Positions 1 to 9,205 of a DNA stretch of 64,000 bases are shown here, in pieces; the stretch's first letter is position 1, and the number at the start of each line of letters is the position of its first letter. The position numbers were made by a program, and so were the translations under genes. The notes beneath the pieces were generated by a model, which was not told where the DNA came from, searched no databases, and saw only the letters and a list, made by a program, of their open reading frames with translations. Source of the DNA: Paracoccus sp. MA (lineage in GTDB: Bacteria > Pseudomonadota > Alphaproteobacteria > Rhodobacterales > Rhodobacteraceae); contig NZ_CP087599.1 of NCBI RefSeq assembly GCF_020990385.1, positions 310,001 to 374,000 on the forward strand, given 5' to 3'.

Positions 1-2
1 AG

Positions 3-506
3 GCGCAGGGCATCGACGGCATCGTCGTCGCCTGTTTCGACGATCCGGGCATCGCCGCCTGCCGCGAACTGGCCAGCGGCCCGGTGCTGGGCATCTGCGA
101 AGCCGCGGTGAAGGCGGCCAGCATGCTGGCGACCTCGTTTTCCGTCGTCACCACGCTGCCGCGCTCGGTCCCGGTGATCGAGCACCTGATCCACGGCTAC
201 GGCCTGTCGCACCAATGCCGCCGCGTCCGCTCGGCCTCGATCCCGGTGCTGGCGCTGGAGGAACCCGGCTCGAACGCACGGATCAAGGTGCGCGATGAAA
301 TCCTGTGCGCCATCCGCGAGGACCGCTGCGAGGCCGTGGTGCTGGGCTGCGCCGGCATGGCCGACCTGACGGCCTGGCTCAGCGAGGAGACCGGCATTCC
401 GGTGATCGACGGCGTCAGCGTCGCGACCCGCATGATCGAGGCGCTGGTGGGCGCGGGGCTGAGGACCAGCAAGATCAACGCCTACGCTTTCCCCAACGAA
501 AAATAG
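3..506 (+). CDS. hyuE: Asp/Glu (hydantoin/allantoin-type) racemase, 5' truncated
   Basis: The reading frame is already open at base 3, so the start lies left of the window; about 167 residues are present. Both catalytic cysteines of the two-base Asp/Glu racemase family are readable: one in VVACFDDPG near the left edge and one in VVLGCAGM (about base 350). Members such as hydantoin racemase (HyuE) and allantoin racemase interconvert enantiomers by proton transfer between these cysteines in the cytoplasm. It is followed after 29 bases by an NCS1 permease, which fits uptake and racemisation of a hydantoin- or allantoin-like cyclic ureide. The exact substrate cannot be read from sequence; the family call is firm. 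Confidence 0.85.
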   Translation, partial: AQGIDGIVVACFDDPGIAACRELASGPVLGICEAAVKAASMLATSFSVVTTLPRSVPVIEHLIHGYGLSHQCRRVRSASIPVLALEEPGSNARIKVRDEILCAIREDRCEAVVLGCAGMADLTAWLSEETGIPVIDGVSVATRMIEALVGAGLRTSKINAYAFPNEK

Positions 507-535
507 GGAAGCAGGAAAAGGGAGGAGGACTGACA

Positions 536-1888
536 ATGACAACGCATGAGATGGCGCCCGACAGCGCCGTGACCGAACACAAGGCCGTCGGAGAGGAAAG
601 CCTTGCCCCGCAGGAAACCCGGATCATGGACCCGTGGTCCTACCTGTTCGCCTGGCTGGGCGGCTGCGTCTCGATCGGGACCTTCACCGTCGGCTCGGGG
701 CTGGTGGGCACGCTGAACCTGCTTCAGACCTTCGTGGCCATCGCCATCGGCTGCACCGTCATCGGCGTCGCGCTGATGATCAACGGGCAGGCCGGGCACA
801 AATACGGCATCCCCTTCATGGTGCAGGCCCGCTCGGCCTTCGGCTTCACCGGCACCCGGATCCCGGCGCTGGTGCGCTCGGTCCCGGCCATCGTCTGGTT
901 CGGCTTCCAAAGCTGGATCGGCGCCGGGGCGCTGAACCTCGTCTCGGATACGCTGTTCGGCTATTCCAACATCTGGGTGTTCTTCGTCGGCTTCCAGGCC
1001 CTTCAGATCGGCCTGTCGGTGCTGGGCTTCCACGGCATCAAATGGCTGGAAAACATCGGGTCGGTCTTCATCATCTTCTCGCTGATCTACATGTTCTTCA
1101 GCGTCATCGACAAATACGGCGCCGAGATCAGCGACAACCTGATCAATGTCGAGGGCACCTGGGGCGCACCGTTCTGGGGCGGCACGATGCTGTTCCTGGG
1201 CATCTATTCGACGATGATGCTGAACGTCTCGGACTACGCGCGCGAGCTGCGCAAGAATGTCGGACCGCTCCGGCAGGTGGTGATCTATGCCAACTCGATC
1301 CTGCCGGCGACGCTGTTCATGGGCCTGATCGGGCTGATGGTCTCCAGCGCGACCGGCGAGGTCGATCCGATCAAGGTGTTCTCCAGCGCGGTCGACAACA
1401 AGCTGCTGCTGGTCGTGACGCTGCTGTTCATCGCCTTCGCGCAGGTGACGACGAACATCCTCAACAACGTCGTGCCGCCGGCCTATGCGCTGATGGATGT
1501 GTTCAAGGTCAACTTCAAGACCTCGGCCGTGATCGTCGGGCTGCTGGCCTTCGGCACCTTCCCGTGGGAGCTGGTCAAGGACGAATCGGCGGCGGGCCTG
1601 AGCCTGTTCATCCGCACCTATTCCGCCTTCCTCGGCCCGATCTTCGCGATCCTGGTGGTGGATTACTACGTCCTTCGCAGGCGGAACCTGAACCTCGCCA
1701 AGCTTTATGATCCCGAGGGGCCGTATAAGGGCGTCAACATGGCCGCCGTCATCGCCATGGTCGTCGGCGTCGTCTTTGCGCTGATCTTCTCGGGCATCTC
1801 GTGGTATGCAAGCCTGCTGCCCTCGGGGGTGCTCTACTATCTGCTGATGCAGCACCTGCCCTCCGCCCAGCGTTTCCGCGAGAACTGA
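536..1888 (+). CDS. NCS1 family nucleobase/hydantoin/allantoin permease
   Basis: This 450-residue polytopic inner-membrane protein belongs to the nucleobase:cation symporter-1 family (Mhp1, allantoin and cytosine permeases). The ATG at 536 is preceded by GGAGGAGG at about 521-528. The frame stays open upstream, but those codons overlap the racemase in another frame. Family marks include the N-terminal DPWSYLFAWLGG segment, the VWFGFQSWIGAGALN stretch with the tryptophan and glutamine that line the substrate site in Mhp1, and NILNN later in the protein. About twelve hydrophobic segments can be followed. Its position between two racemase-family genes suggests it imports the racemase substrate, probably a hydantoin or allantoin; this is inferred from context. 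Confidence 0.88.
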   Translation: MTTHEMAPDSAVTEHKAVGEESLAPQETRIMDPWSYLFAWLGGCVSIGTFTVGSGLVGTLNLLQTFVAIAIGCTVIGVALMINGQAGHKYGIPFMVQARSAFGFTGTRIPALVRSVPAIVWFGFQSWIGAGALNLVSDTLFGYSNIWVFFVGFQALQIGLSVLGFHGIKWLENIGSVFIIFSLIYMFFSVIDKYGAEISDNLINVEGTWGAPFWGGTMLFLGIYSTMMLNVSDYARELRKNVGPLRQVVIYANSILPATLFMGLIGLMVSSATGEVDPIKVFSSAVDNKLLLVVTLLFIAFAQVTTNILNNVVPPAYALMDVFKVNFKTSAVIVGLLAFGTFPWELVKDESAAGLSLFIRTYSAFLGPIFAILVVDYYVLRRRNLNLAKLYDPEGPYKGVNMAAVIAMVVGVVFALIFSGISWYASLLPSGVLYYLLMQHLPSAQRFREN

Positions 1889-1891
1889 GCC

Positions 1892-2653
1892 ATGAGCATC
1901 ATCACCGGACAGGCCCGGCGCTGGACACTGGCCGCCGGCTGCGCCATGGGCCTGCTGCAGGGCCAGGCGCTGGCCCAGGACTCGGGGCGGATCATCGTGC
2001 TGATCAACCCGAACTCGAACGAGGCCGCCACGCAATCCATGACCGAACTGGCGCAGGCCGCGGTCGGGGAAGCCGCCACGGTCCAGGGGCGCAGCAATGC
2101 CGGCGCCCCGGCCCTGCTGACCACGCCCGAGGACATGGCCAATGCGGTTCCGGGCGTGGTCGCCGCCGGCACCGAAGCCGCGTCCGATCCGCGCGTCGCG
2201 GCGCTGATCGTGTCGGCCTTCAGCGATCCCGGCCTGCCGGAACTGCGTGCGGCGGTCGGCATCCCGGTCCTCGGCATCGGCGAGGAGGTCTTCCACGAGG
2301 CCGCGCGCGACGGCCGGCCCTTCGGCATCGTGACGGTGACGCCGGATGAAGAACTGATCGAGTCCTTCCGCCAGAAGGCGGCCTCGCTCGGCTACGAGGC
2401 GCAATATCGCGGCGTCCGGGTCACGCCGGGCGACCCGGCCGAACTGGTCCGGGATCCCGACCGGCTCGACGCCGCCCTGGCCGATGCCGTCAGGCAATCG
2501 GTCGGCGAGGACGGCGCCGAGGCGGTGATCATGGGCGGCGGCCCGCTTTCGGCCTCGGCCATCCGGCTGCAGTCGCAATTCGAACAGCCCCTGGTGGTCG
2601 CGGTCACCGCAGCCGCCCGCGCTGCGGCGAAGAAAATCGCGGATCCGGACTGA
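1892..2653 (+). CDS. Secreted Asp/Glu racemase-like protein lacking both catalytic cysteines
   Basis: It starts 3 bases after the permease stop, so translation is probably coupled. The 253-residue product opens with a signal peptide: a charged n-region with RR, a hydrophobic stretch, and a likely cleavage after QALA. The mature part begins with the family hallmark VLINPNSNEA. At the two positions that hold catalytic cysteines in the neighbouring racemase it reads VSAFSDPG (Cys to Ala) and VIMGGGPLS (Cys to Gly). The fold appears intact and there are no stops, but cysteine-based racemisation is not possible. A periplasmic ligand-binding or delivery role beside the permease is one explanation (inference); a recently disabled enzyme is another. 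Confidence 0.8.
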   Translation: MSIITGQARRWTLAAGCAMGLLQGQALAQDSGRIIVLINPNSNEAATQSMTELAQAAVGEAATVQGRSNAGAPALLTTPEDMANAVPGVVAAGTEAASDPRVAALIVSAFSDPGLPELRAAVGIPVLGIGEEVFHEAARDGRPFGIVTVTPDEELIESFRQKAASLGYEAQYRGVRVTPGDPAELVRDPDRLDAALADAVRQSVGEDGAEAVIMGGGPLSASAIRLQSQFEQPLVVAVTAAARAAAKKIADPD

Positions 2654-2692
2654 ACCGCCATCGCACGAGCAACGGGCCGGCATAGAACCCCC

Positions 2693-2722
2693 GCGCCCCG
2701 CACCGTTCCCGGTGCGGGGCGC
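2693..2722 (+). terminator. Hairpin after the racemase/permease operon
   Basis: A perfect 12-bp stem (GCGCCCCGCACC at 2693-2704 pairing with 2711-2722) has a 6-base loop and is followed by a short T-containing stretch (CTCTTTCC). It lies 40 bases after the stop of the secreted racemase-like gene and probably ends that operon. The T-tract is poor, so stem strength is the main evidence. Confidence 0.65.
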
Positions 2723-3142
2723 GCGCGGGCTCTTTCCGGCTTGCTCCATGCAGGTTAGCCCCTTGCGGCGGCACCCGCAGGAGGAATGCGGCAGCGGCCA
2801 TTCGCAGCACCTTCCTGGATGACTCCCCTGTCGCAGCACCTGGACGATGTGGCGGGGTGCACTCTGGGGCCCAAAAGCGCGCCAACCAATGACCGGGATC
2901 TTGATCTTCCCCAAGAAGGAAGCTGCCGATGCCTGATCCAGTGACTACGGACGGCCATCCGGGCGTGCCGCGACCTATGACAGCCCGCATATCCGTGATC
3001 GCGACTGTGCCCACACGCGTGAGATCGACCCCGTGTGCGGCACGGGCAGCCCTGGCGTCGATCCGGCTCAATGCCGTTCAGGTCAGGCGGGCGTCGGGGC
3101 CGTCCGTCCGAGCGAACGGTCAACCCGATCGCAGGTCGTGAT
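2723..3142. other. Intergenic stretch with no supportable gene
   Basis: About 420 bases separate the hairpin from the 3' end of the aryl carrier protein gene. Short open frames exist on both strands. One at 2929-3141 has an AAGGAAG-like ribosome site, but its product (rich in Arg, Ala and Pro, no recognisable motif) is not convincing. I see no RNA gene or repeat here. Confidence 0.5.
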
Positions 3143-3391
3143 CTAGGGTCGCCGCGCCTGGATCAGGCGCCACCAGCCCTCGATGCTGGGCTCCTGAAGC
3201 AGTTCCCGCGCGCTGACCGTGATGCCCGCCTGCTTCAGTTCGGCGACCAGCTTCAGCACCGACAGCGAATCCAGCCCCAGGAACAGCAGGTTTTCATCGG
3301 AACCAATCTCCGCCTCGTCGGGGACAAGCGCCTGCACACGCGTTTCCAGCCATGCCCGGCCGAGCGTTTCGATAGATCCGATGTCGTTCAT
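3143..3391 (-). CDS. Stand-alone aryl/peptidyl carrier protein
   Basis: This 82-residue protein has the phosphopantetheine attachment motif GLDSLSVLKL, with Ser about residue 42, and the usual carrier-protein helices around it. It resembles the aryl carrier domains of siderophore assembly lines (C-terminal part of EntB/VibB, N-terminal part of PchE), here without any fused isochorismatase. It would hold the aryl acid activated by the AMP ligase at 14655-16322 and present it to the first cyclization domain of the synthetase. It is transcribed divergently from the synthetase across about 100 bases. No phosphopantetheinyl transferase gene lies in the window, so loading must depend on one elsewhere. 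Confidence 0.85.
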   Translation of the reverse strand: MNDIGSIETLGRAWLETRVQALVPDEAEIGSDENLLFLGLDSLSVLKLVAELKQAGITVSARELLQEPSIEGWWRLIQARRP

Positions 3392-3443
3392 TTCGATCCC
3401 GTCCTGTCCTGCGCGGCCAAGCCTTTCCTTGACACCGCCATTA

Positions 3444-3462
3444 GTTGAGTATTTTTATCAAC
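3444..3462. promoter_or_regulatory. AT-rich dyad between the divergent carrier protein and NRPS genes
   Basis: GTTGA (3444-3448) and TCAAC (3458-3462) form a 5-bp dyad around an AT-rich centre in an otherwise GC-rich region. The position between two divergent siderophore genes suits a shared operator. No classical Fur box is readable, so the regulator is unknown (an AraC-type or iron-responsive protein is possible). Confidence 0.35.
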
Positions 3463-3490
3463 CACTATCGCCAGACGCAAGGGGATGAAC

Positions 3491-5542
3491 ATGGACCTGA
3501 CCGCCATGCAGGCAGCCTATTGGACCGGGCGCGATTGGAAGGGGCCGGGTGGCGGCGTATCCGCGCATCTGCATACCGAATTCCAGCCGCAAGGGCTGGA
3601 GCCGCAGCGGCTGGACCGCGCGGTGCGCGGGCTGTTCCGCCGGCACCCCATGCTGCGGCTGCGGGTCACGGCCGCAGGCCAGCAGGTGATCCAGCCGCTG
3701 GACGACCGCCACGCCCTGCGGGTCGAGGATCTGCGGGCGCTGGCGCCGGATCAGGCGCAGGCGCGGCTGGCCGCGACGCGGCGGCGGATGACGCATCAGC
3801 GGCTGGACATCGCCTCGGGCGAGGCGGCGGAATTCCTGCTCAGCCTGCTGCCGGGCGGCGAACAGCGACTGCATGTCGACCTGGACATGATCGCGGCCGA
3901 TCCCTCCTGCTTCGGGCTGGTCATGGACGACCTGGCCCGGCTTTACGAGGATCCGGCCGGGATCGCTGCGGTCGAGGAACCCGAAGGCTGCTATTTCGAC
4001 TACCTGGCCCGGCTGCCCCCCGACCCGGCGGCCGAGGCGGCGGATCGGGACTGGTGGCGCGCCCGGCTGTGCGACATGCCGCCGGCGCCCTCGCTGCCGC
4101 TGCGCGACGGGGCGGCCGCGCCGGAAACCACCCGGATCTCGGCCCTGCTGCCGCCGGCGCAGGCCGCGGCGCTGCGGGGGCTTGCGCGTGAATTGCGGGT
4201 CACGCAGACCGCGCTTTACCTGGCGGTCTTTGCCGCCGTGCTGGCGCGGGCGACGGGCGACCGGGCCTTTCGCCTGACGCTGCCGGGCTTCTTTCGCGCC
4301 CCGGTGATGCGCGGCGCCTCACGGCTGGTCGGGGATTTCACCAATATCCTGCCGCTCGGCCTGCGGGTCGGGCCCGAGGCCACGCTGGCCGGACTGGCGC
4401 GCGAGGCAGGGCGCGAGATCGCCGAGGCGCTGTCGCATCAGGCCTGCCCCGGCGTCGCCGTGCTGCGCGAGATGTCACGCGGCGGCCAGGGCGTGGAATC
4501 CGCGCCGGTGGTCTTTACCAGCGGGCTCGACCTGGACGGGGCGCAGCGCCAGCTGCTGAGCCCCCGCGTCGGCCGGCTGTTCGGGCGACTGGTCTGGAGC
4601 GTCTCGCAGGCGCCGCAGGTTGCGCTGGACGTGCAGGTCGCATCGCTGGCCGAGGGCGTGCTGCTGAACTGGGACCTGCGGCTTGACGCGCTGCCCGGCG
4701 ACTGGGTCCGCACCGGTTTCGATGCCTGCCACGCGGCGCTGTGCCGGCTGGCCGATGCGCCCGATCTGGCGGCGGCGCCGCTGTCGGACTGGCTGCCGGC
4801 ACCGATGCGGATGCGGCGGCTGGGCGAGCTGCAAAAGGCCTATCTGCTGGGCCGCGAGGCCGAGCTGCCGCTGGGCCGCACCGCCATGCAGGAATATCGC
4901 TGCTATCGCGGCCCGCTGGATGCCGAAGCCCTGGCGCTTCGGGCCAAGGCGCTGATCGAGCGGCACGAGGCGCTGCGCTGCCGGCTCGACCCTGCCCATT
5001 CCGCGCTGCGCGTGCTGGACGAAGCCGAGCCGCCGCTGGAACGGATCGATCTTTCGGGACTGGCCGTCGATGAGGCCGAGGCGCAGCTCTCTGCCCTGCA
5101 GGACGAATTCGCCCGCGCACCGCTGCCGCTGGACGGGTTGCTGTGGCGGCTGGTGCTGGTGCAATTGCCCCGGCCCCGGGAACAGGCTTTGCTGGTCAAG
5201 ATGGACGCGCTGGCGCTGGACGGCGCCGGGATCGCGCAGGTGATCGCCGAACTGCTGGCGCCCGGGTTGCCGCCGGCCTCCGTCCTGCCCGACCCGCCGC
5301 CCGAACAATCCGACCGCGCCGCCGATGCCGACTGGTGGCGCGCGCGCCTGGCCGGGGTCGAGGGGCCGCCGCGCCTGCCCTGGCGGCAACCGCCAGAGGG
5401 CATCGACCGCCCGCGCTGGCGCCGCGACAGCCGCCGCATCCCGCGCGATCAGCTGGCGCGCCTGGCCCGGCTGGCGGCGGCGCGGAAACTGACCCGCAAC
5501 AGCATCGCCATGGCCGTGGTGCTGGAGGTGCTGGCGCGCTAG
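3491..5542 (+). CDS. Siderophore NRPS, N-terminal part (Cy1 and half of Cy2), ends at an amber codon
   Basis: The ATG at 3491 is preferred over the one at 3485 because AAGGGG sits six bases before it. The first cyclization domain opens with LTAMQAAYWTGRD and has a DMIAADPSC core. The second opens near 4810 with LQKAYLLGRE and has a DALALDGAG core. Both keep the two aspartates of the DxxxxDxxS cyclization motif, but the final Ser reads Cys and Gly. The frame ends at TAG 5540-5542 after VLEVLAR, in the middle of the second domain. The same frame carries on immediately with the rest of that domain. Tandem cyclization domains occur in VibF of vibriobactin, where condensation and ring closure are split between them. 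Confidence 0.85.
   Translation: MDLTAMQAAYWTGRDWKGPGGGVSAHLHTEFQPQGLEPQRLDRAVRGLFRRHPMLRLRVTAAGQQVIQPLDDRHALRVEDLRALAPDQAQARLAATRRRMTHQRLDIASGEAAEFLLSLLPGGEQRLHVDLDMIAADPSCFGLVMDDLARLYEDPAGIAAVEEPEGCYFDYLARLPPDPAAEAADRDWWRARLCDMPPAPSLPLRDGAAAPETTRISALLPPAQAAALRGLARELRVTQTALYLAVFAAVLARATGDRAFRLTLPGFFRAPVMRGASRLVGDFTNILPLGLRVGPEATLAGLAREAGREIAEALSHQACPGVAVLREMSRGGQGVESAPVVFTSGLDLDGAQRQLLSPRVGRLFGRLVWSVSQAPQVALDVQVASLAEGVLLNWDLRLDALPGDWVRTGFDACHAALCRLADAPDLAAAPLSDWLPAPMRMRRLGELQKAYLLGREAELPLGRTAMQEYRCYRGPLDAEALALRAKALIERHEALRCRLDPAHSALRVLDEAEPPLERIDLSGLAVDEAEAQLSALQDEFARAPLPLDGLLWRLVLVQLPRPREQALLVKMDALALDGAGIAQVIAELLAPGLPPASVLPDPPPEQSDRAADADWWRARLAGVEGPPRLPWRQPPEGIDRPRWRRDSRRIPRDQLARLARLAAARKLTRNSIAMAVVLEVLAR
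5540..5542 (+). other. In-frame amber codon interrupting the NRPS
   Basis: The TAG follows codons for VLEVLAR. Downstream codons in the same frame (TPDLAPCVAVPV and on) resume cyclization-domain sequence with no gap. Related domains often carry Trp after ARG in this segment, so a single TGG-to-TAG change would explain it. There is no frameshift or deletion. A sequencing error cannot be excluded. Confidence 0.8.
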
Positions 5543-8500
5543 ACCCCGGACCTTGCACCCTGCGTCGCGGTGCCGGTGGCGCCACCGCCGGGCGGGGCGC
5601 TGGCCAACCGCTCGTCCTTCATCGCCGTCGACTATCGCGCCGACCGGGGCAGCTTCCTGGACCATGCCCGCCGGCTGCAGGAGGACCTGCTGGAGGGCAT
5701 GGCGCATCCCGGTCTGTCGGGGGTCGGCCTCAGCCGGCTGCTGCTGGCGCAGAACGGCGGCCGGATCGCGCTGCCGGTGGTGCTGACCAACGGCATGGGC
5801 TGGGACCGGGTGCCCGCCGATGCCGGGCTGCGGCTGGTGGACGGGCTGGTGCAGACCCCGCAGGTCGCGCTGGACCTGCGGCTGTCGCTGGATGCGGACG
5901 GCGCGCTGCTGCTGCAAGCCGATCACGTCGAGCAGGCGCTGGAGCCTGCGGTCGTCGGCGCGTTGCTGGACGCCGCCGCCCGCGCCTTCGCCGCGCTGGC
6001 CGGGCGGGACGAGCTGACCCTGGCCGGCGCCGATTTCCTGCCGCCGCCACCCGCGGCCCCCGCCGGGGCGGAACATGCCGGCCCCGGCCATCTGGAGCGC
6101 ATCGCGGCGCAGTTGTTCGACGGCGATCCCGACCGCACGGCCCTGATCTGCGACACCCGCAGCACCAGCTACGGCGCGCTTGGCCTGCGGGTGCGGCGCG
6201 TGATGGCCGGGCTGGCCGCGCGCGGGCTCGCGCCGGGCGACATGGTCGCGATCTGCCTGCCGCGCGGGCCCGAGCATCTGGTGCTGACGCTGGCCTGCGC
6301 CTTCTCGGGGCTGGTCTGGGTGCCCATCGACGCCGCCGCGCCGCCCGAGCGGCGCGACTACCTGCTGCGCAATTCCGCGCCGCGGCTGGTCGTGGCCGCA
6401 ACCGACCTGCCCGGCTGGCCGCTGGCCTCGCCCCGCACCCTCGAAGCGCATGACCCGGCCCCGATCCCGCAGGGACTGGCCGCGCTGTCCCGTTCCGAAG
6501 CGGCCGCCTATTACCTTTACACCTCGGGCACCACCGGGCGGCCGAAATGCGTGGTGCTGAACAATCACGCCACCGCGAATGTCATCGGCCATACGCTGGA
6601 TGCCTGGGGGATCGGTGCCGAGGACGCGGTGATCTCGGTCACGCCGCTGCATCACGACATGTCGGTCTTCGACCTGTTCGGCACCCTGGCCGCCGGCGCG
6701 CGGCTGGTGATGCCCGCGCCGGCCGAGGAAAAGGACGCCCTTGCCTGGAACCGTCTGGTGCGCGACCACGGCGTGACCGTCTGGTGCTCGGTCCCCGCCA
6801 TCGTCGAGATGCTGCTGGCCTGCGCGCCGGATGACGGGCTGGCCTCGCTGCGGCTGGTGGCGCAGGGCGGCGACTACATCAAGCCGGCGGTGATCGACCG
6901 GCTGCGCCGGCTGCGGCCCGATGCGGCGCTGTGGTCGCTGGGCGGCCCGACCGAGACCACGATCTGGAGCATCTGGCACCGGATCGGCCCCGAGGACGAC
7001 CGCATCATCCCCTATGGCCGCGCCCTGCCCGGCAACCGCTACCTGCTGCTGAACCCGCAGGGCGAACCCTGCCCCGAGGGCGTGGCCGGCCGCATCCACA
7101 CCACGGGCGTGAACCTGGCGCTCGGCTATCTGCGCGACGGCGCGCTGGAACAGACCGACTTCACCGAGGTCGGTGGCATCCGCGCCTTTCGCAGCGGCGA
7201 CCTGGGGCGGCTGCGCGGCGACGGCACCATCCTGTTCGACAGCCGGGTGAACGGCTATGTCAAGGTGCGCGGCGTGCGCATCTCGCTGGCCGATGTCGAG
7301 GCCGAGCTGGCCGCCCATCCCGCCGTCGCGCAGGCCCTGGTCGTGGACATTCCCGACGCGCGGGGCGAGACGGTGCTGGCCGCGCTGGTCGCCGGTCGCG
7401 ACCTGCCCGAACCGGCCGCGCTGCGCGCCTTCCTGCGCGAACGGCTGCCGCAATCGCACCTTCCCGACCGCATCCTTGCAATCCCGGCGCTGCCGCTGTC
7501 GGCCAACGGCAAGCCCGACCGCCGCCGCGCGCGCCAGATCGCGGGCCAGCCCGGCCCCGAGCCAACCGCACCGCCAGAAGCGCCAGGTGCCGAGCCGGCG
7601 GACGCGCTGACGGGCCTGATCCTCGCCGCCTTCCGCGAGGCGCTCGGTGCGCCCGGAATGGGGCCCGAGGACGATTTCTTCGACCATGGCGGGCATTCTC
7701 TGGTCGCGACCCGGATCATCGGCAGGCTGCAGGCCGAGCATGGCATCGCCCTGCGCTTCACCGACATCTTCCGCCATCCGACCGCCCTCGCGCTGGCCGG
7801 GATCGCCACCCGCAGCGCGCCGGCCGCGCCGATGCCCGCAGCCGGGGACGACGCGGCCGAACCCCAGGCGGCGCCCCTGTCGCTGGCGCAGCAATCGCTG
7901 TGGAAGGCCTATGCCGCCTTCGGCTATGGCGGCATCTTCAATCTGCCCTTTGCCCTGCGTTTCCCGACCCCGGTGGACGAAGCGGTCTTCGGGCTGGCCT
8001 TCGGCGACCTGATCCGCCGCCATCCCGTGCTGCGCAGCCATTTCCGCGAGGAAAACGGCCAGCCGCTGCAAGACGTGGTCCCGGTCGAGCGGCTGGGCGA
8101 TTATCGCTGGTTCTGGATCAGCGCCGAGGCGGGCGAGGCAAACCGCCGGACCGAGGCCGGCCATGTCTTCGACCTTGCCCGCGAATTGCCGCTGCGGCTG
8201 CGCTTCTTCCGCGAGGGGGACGAGCAGGTGCTGTCCATGCTGTTCCACCATATCGTGCTGGACGAATGGTCGCTGAACCTGCTGATGGACCAGCTTGGCC
8301 ACGCCTATCGCCAGCGCGCGGCGGGGCTGGCGCCGGATTGGCCCGACCAGCCGCCGGGCTTCCACCGCTTCGCCGCCGCGCAAAGGGCGGCGGATACGGA
8401 CCGCGCGCATCTGGACTACTGGCTGGATCACCTGCGCGGCGCACCGCGTGCCCGCCCGATCCTCGGCGCTGCGCCGGGCGGGCAGGACCCGCAGGGCGGC

Positions 8501-9205
8501 TGGACCCGGATCGACCTGCCGGCCGAGGTCGCACGCGGGCTTTACGCCACGGCGCGGCGCAACGCGGCCTCGCTTTTCGCGACGGCCTATGCGGCGATCG
8601 GCGCGGCGCTGGGGCGGCTGGGCGGCATCGGCGACCTGGTGATCGGCACCTCGGCCTCGGGGCGCAACGATCCGGCCTGGTTCGACACGGTGGGCTATTT
8701 CACCACCATGACCGCGCATCGGCTGGCGCTGGGGGCGCAGGACACGCCCGCCGCGCTGATCGCGCAGGTCCGCGACCGCATCGCCCGCTCGCTGCCGCAT
8801 TCCGAGGTCCCGCTGGACCTGGTGGGCGAGGCGCTGACCGGCAATCCCGTCACCCGGCTGGACGAGATGTTCGAGGTCTTCATCCAGATCCACGCCCGGA
8901 ACCGGATGAACGGCGCCATCGCGCTGATGGACGGCAGCCGCGTCGAATACCGGCAGATCGACCCGGACAAGGCGGAATCGCTGCTGGGCCTGCAATTCGA
9001 GATCGTCGAGGACGTGGCGGACGAGACCGCCGGCCTGCGCATCATGCTAAGCCATCGCGCCGACCGCTACGGCCCCGCCGAAATCCGCCGGATCACCCAA
9101 GCGGTCGAGGCGATGCTGGCCCGCTTTGCACAGCCGCAGGACGATCAGCCGCTGGACGCCGGCGAGGCAAGCCCCAGATGCGCGGCCAGCGTCTCTCCGG
9201 CATAG
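5543..9205 (+). pseudogene. Siderophore NRPS, C-terminal part (half Cy2, A, PCP, C) after the amber codon
   Basis: This continues the frame of the upstream half without loss. The order is the rest of Cy2 to about 6050; an adenylation domain about 6110-7540 with YTSGTTGRPK (near 6514), GGPTETTIW, FRSGDLGRL and NGKPDRR; a carrier domain with DDFFDHGGHSL near 7680; and a condensation domain with HHIVLDEWS near 8250. There is no thioesterase, so release probably uses the last condensation domain to transfer the chain to an amine, as in spermidine- or norspermidine-based siderophores. The adenylation pocket reads DMFCAGLIWK in the GrsA scheme, which I cannot assign with confidence (Cys, Thr or Ser possible). 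Without suppression this half has no good start of its own (only a GTG at 5570 with no ribosome site). Confidence 0.82.

Noticed and set aside
2929..3141. Possible 70-codon gene with an AAGGAAG-like site
   Set aside because: Product is Arg/Ala/Pro-rich with no hydrophobic pattern or known motif; composition like non-coding GC-rich DNA.
4475..8995. Very long minus-strand open frame opposite the NRPS (about 1500 codons)
   Set aside because: It is antisense to clear NRPS domains; such frames arise in very GC-rich coding DNA. Its product is Arg/Gln/Gly/Ala-rich with no motif.
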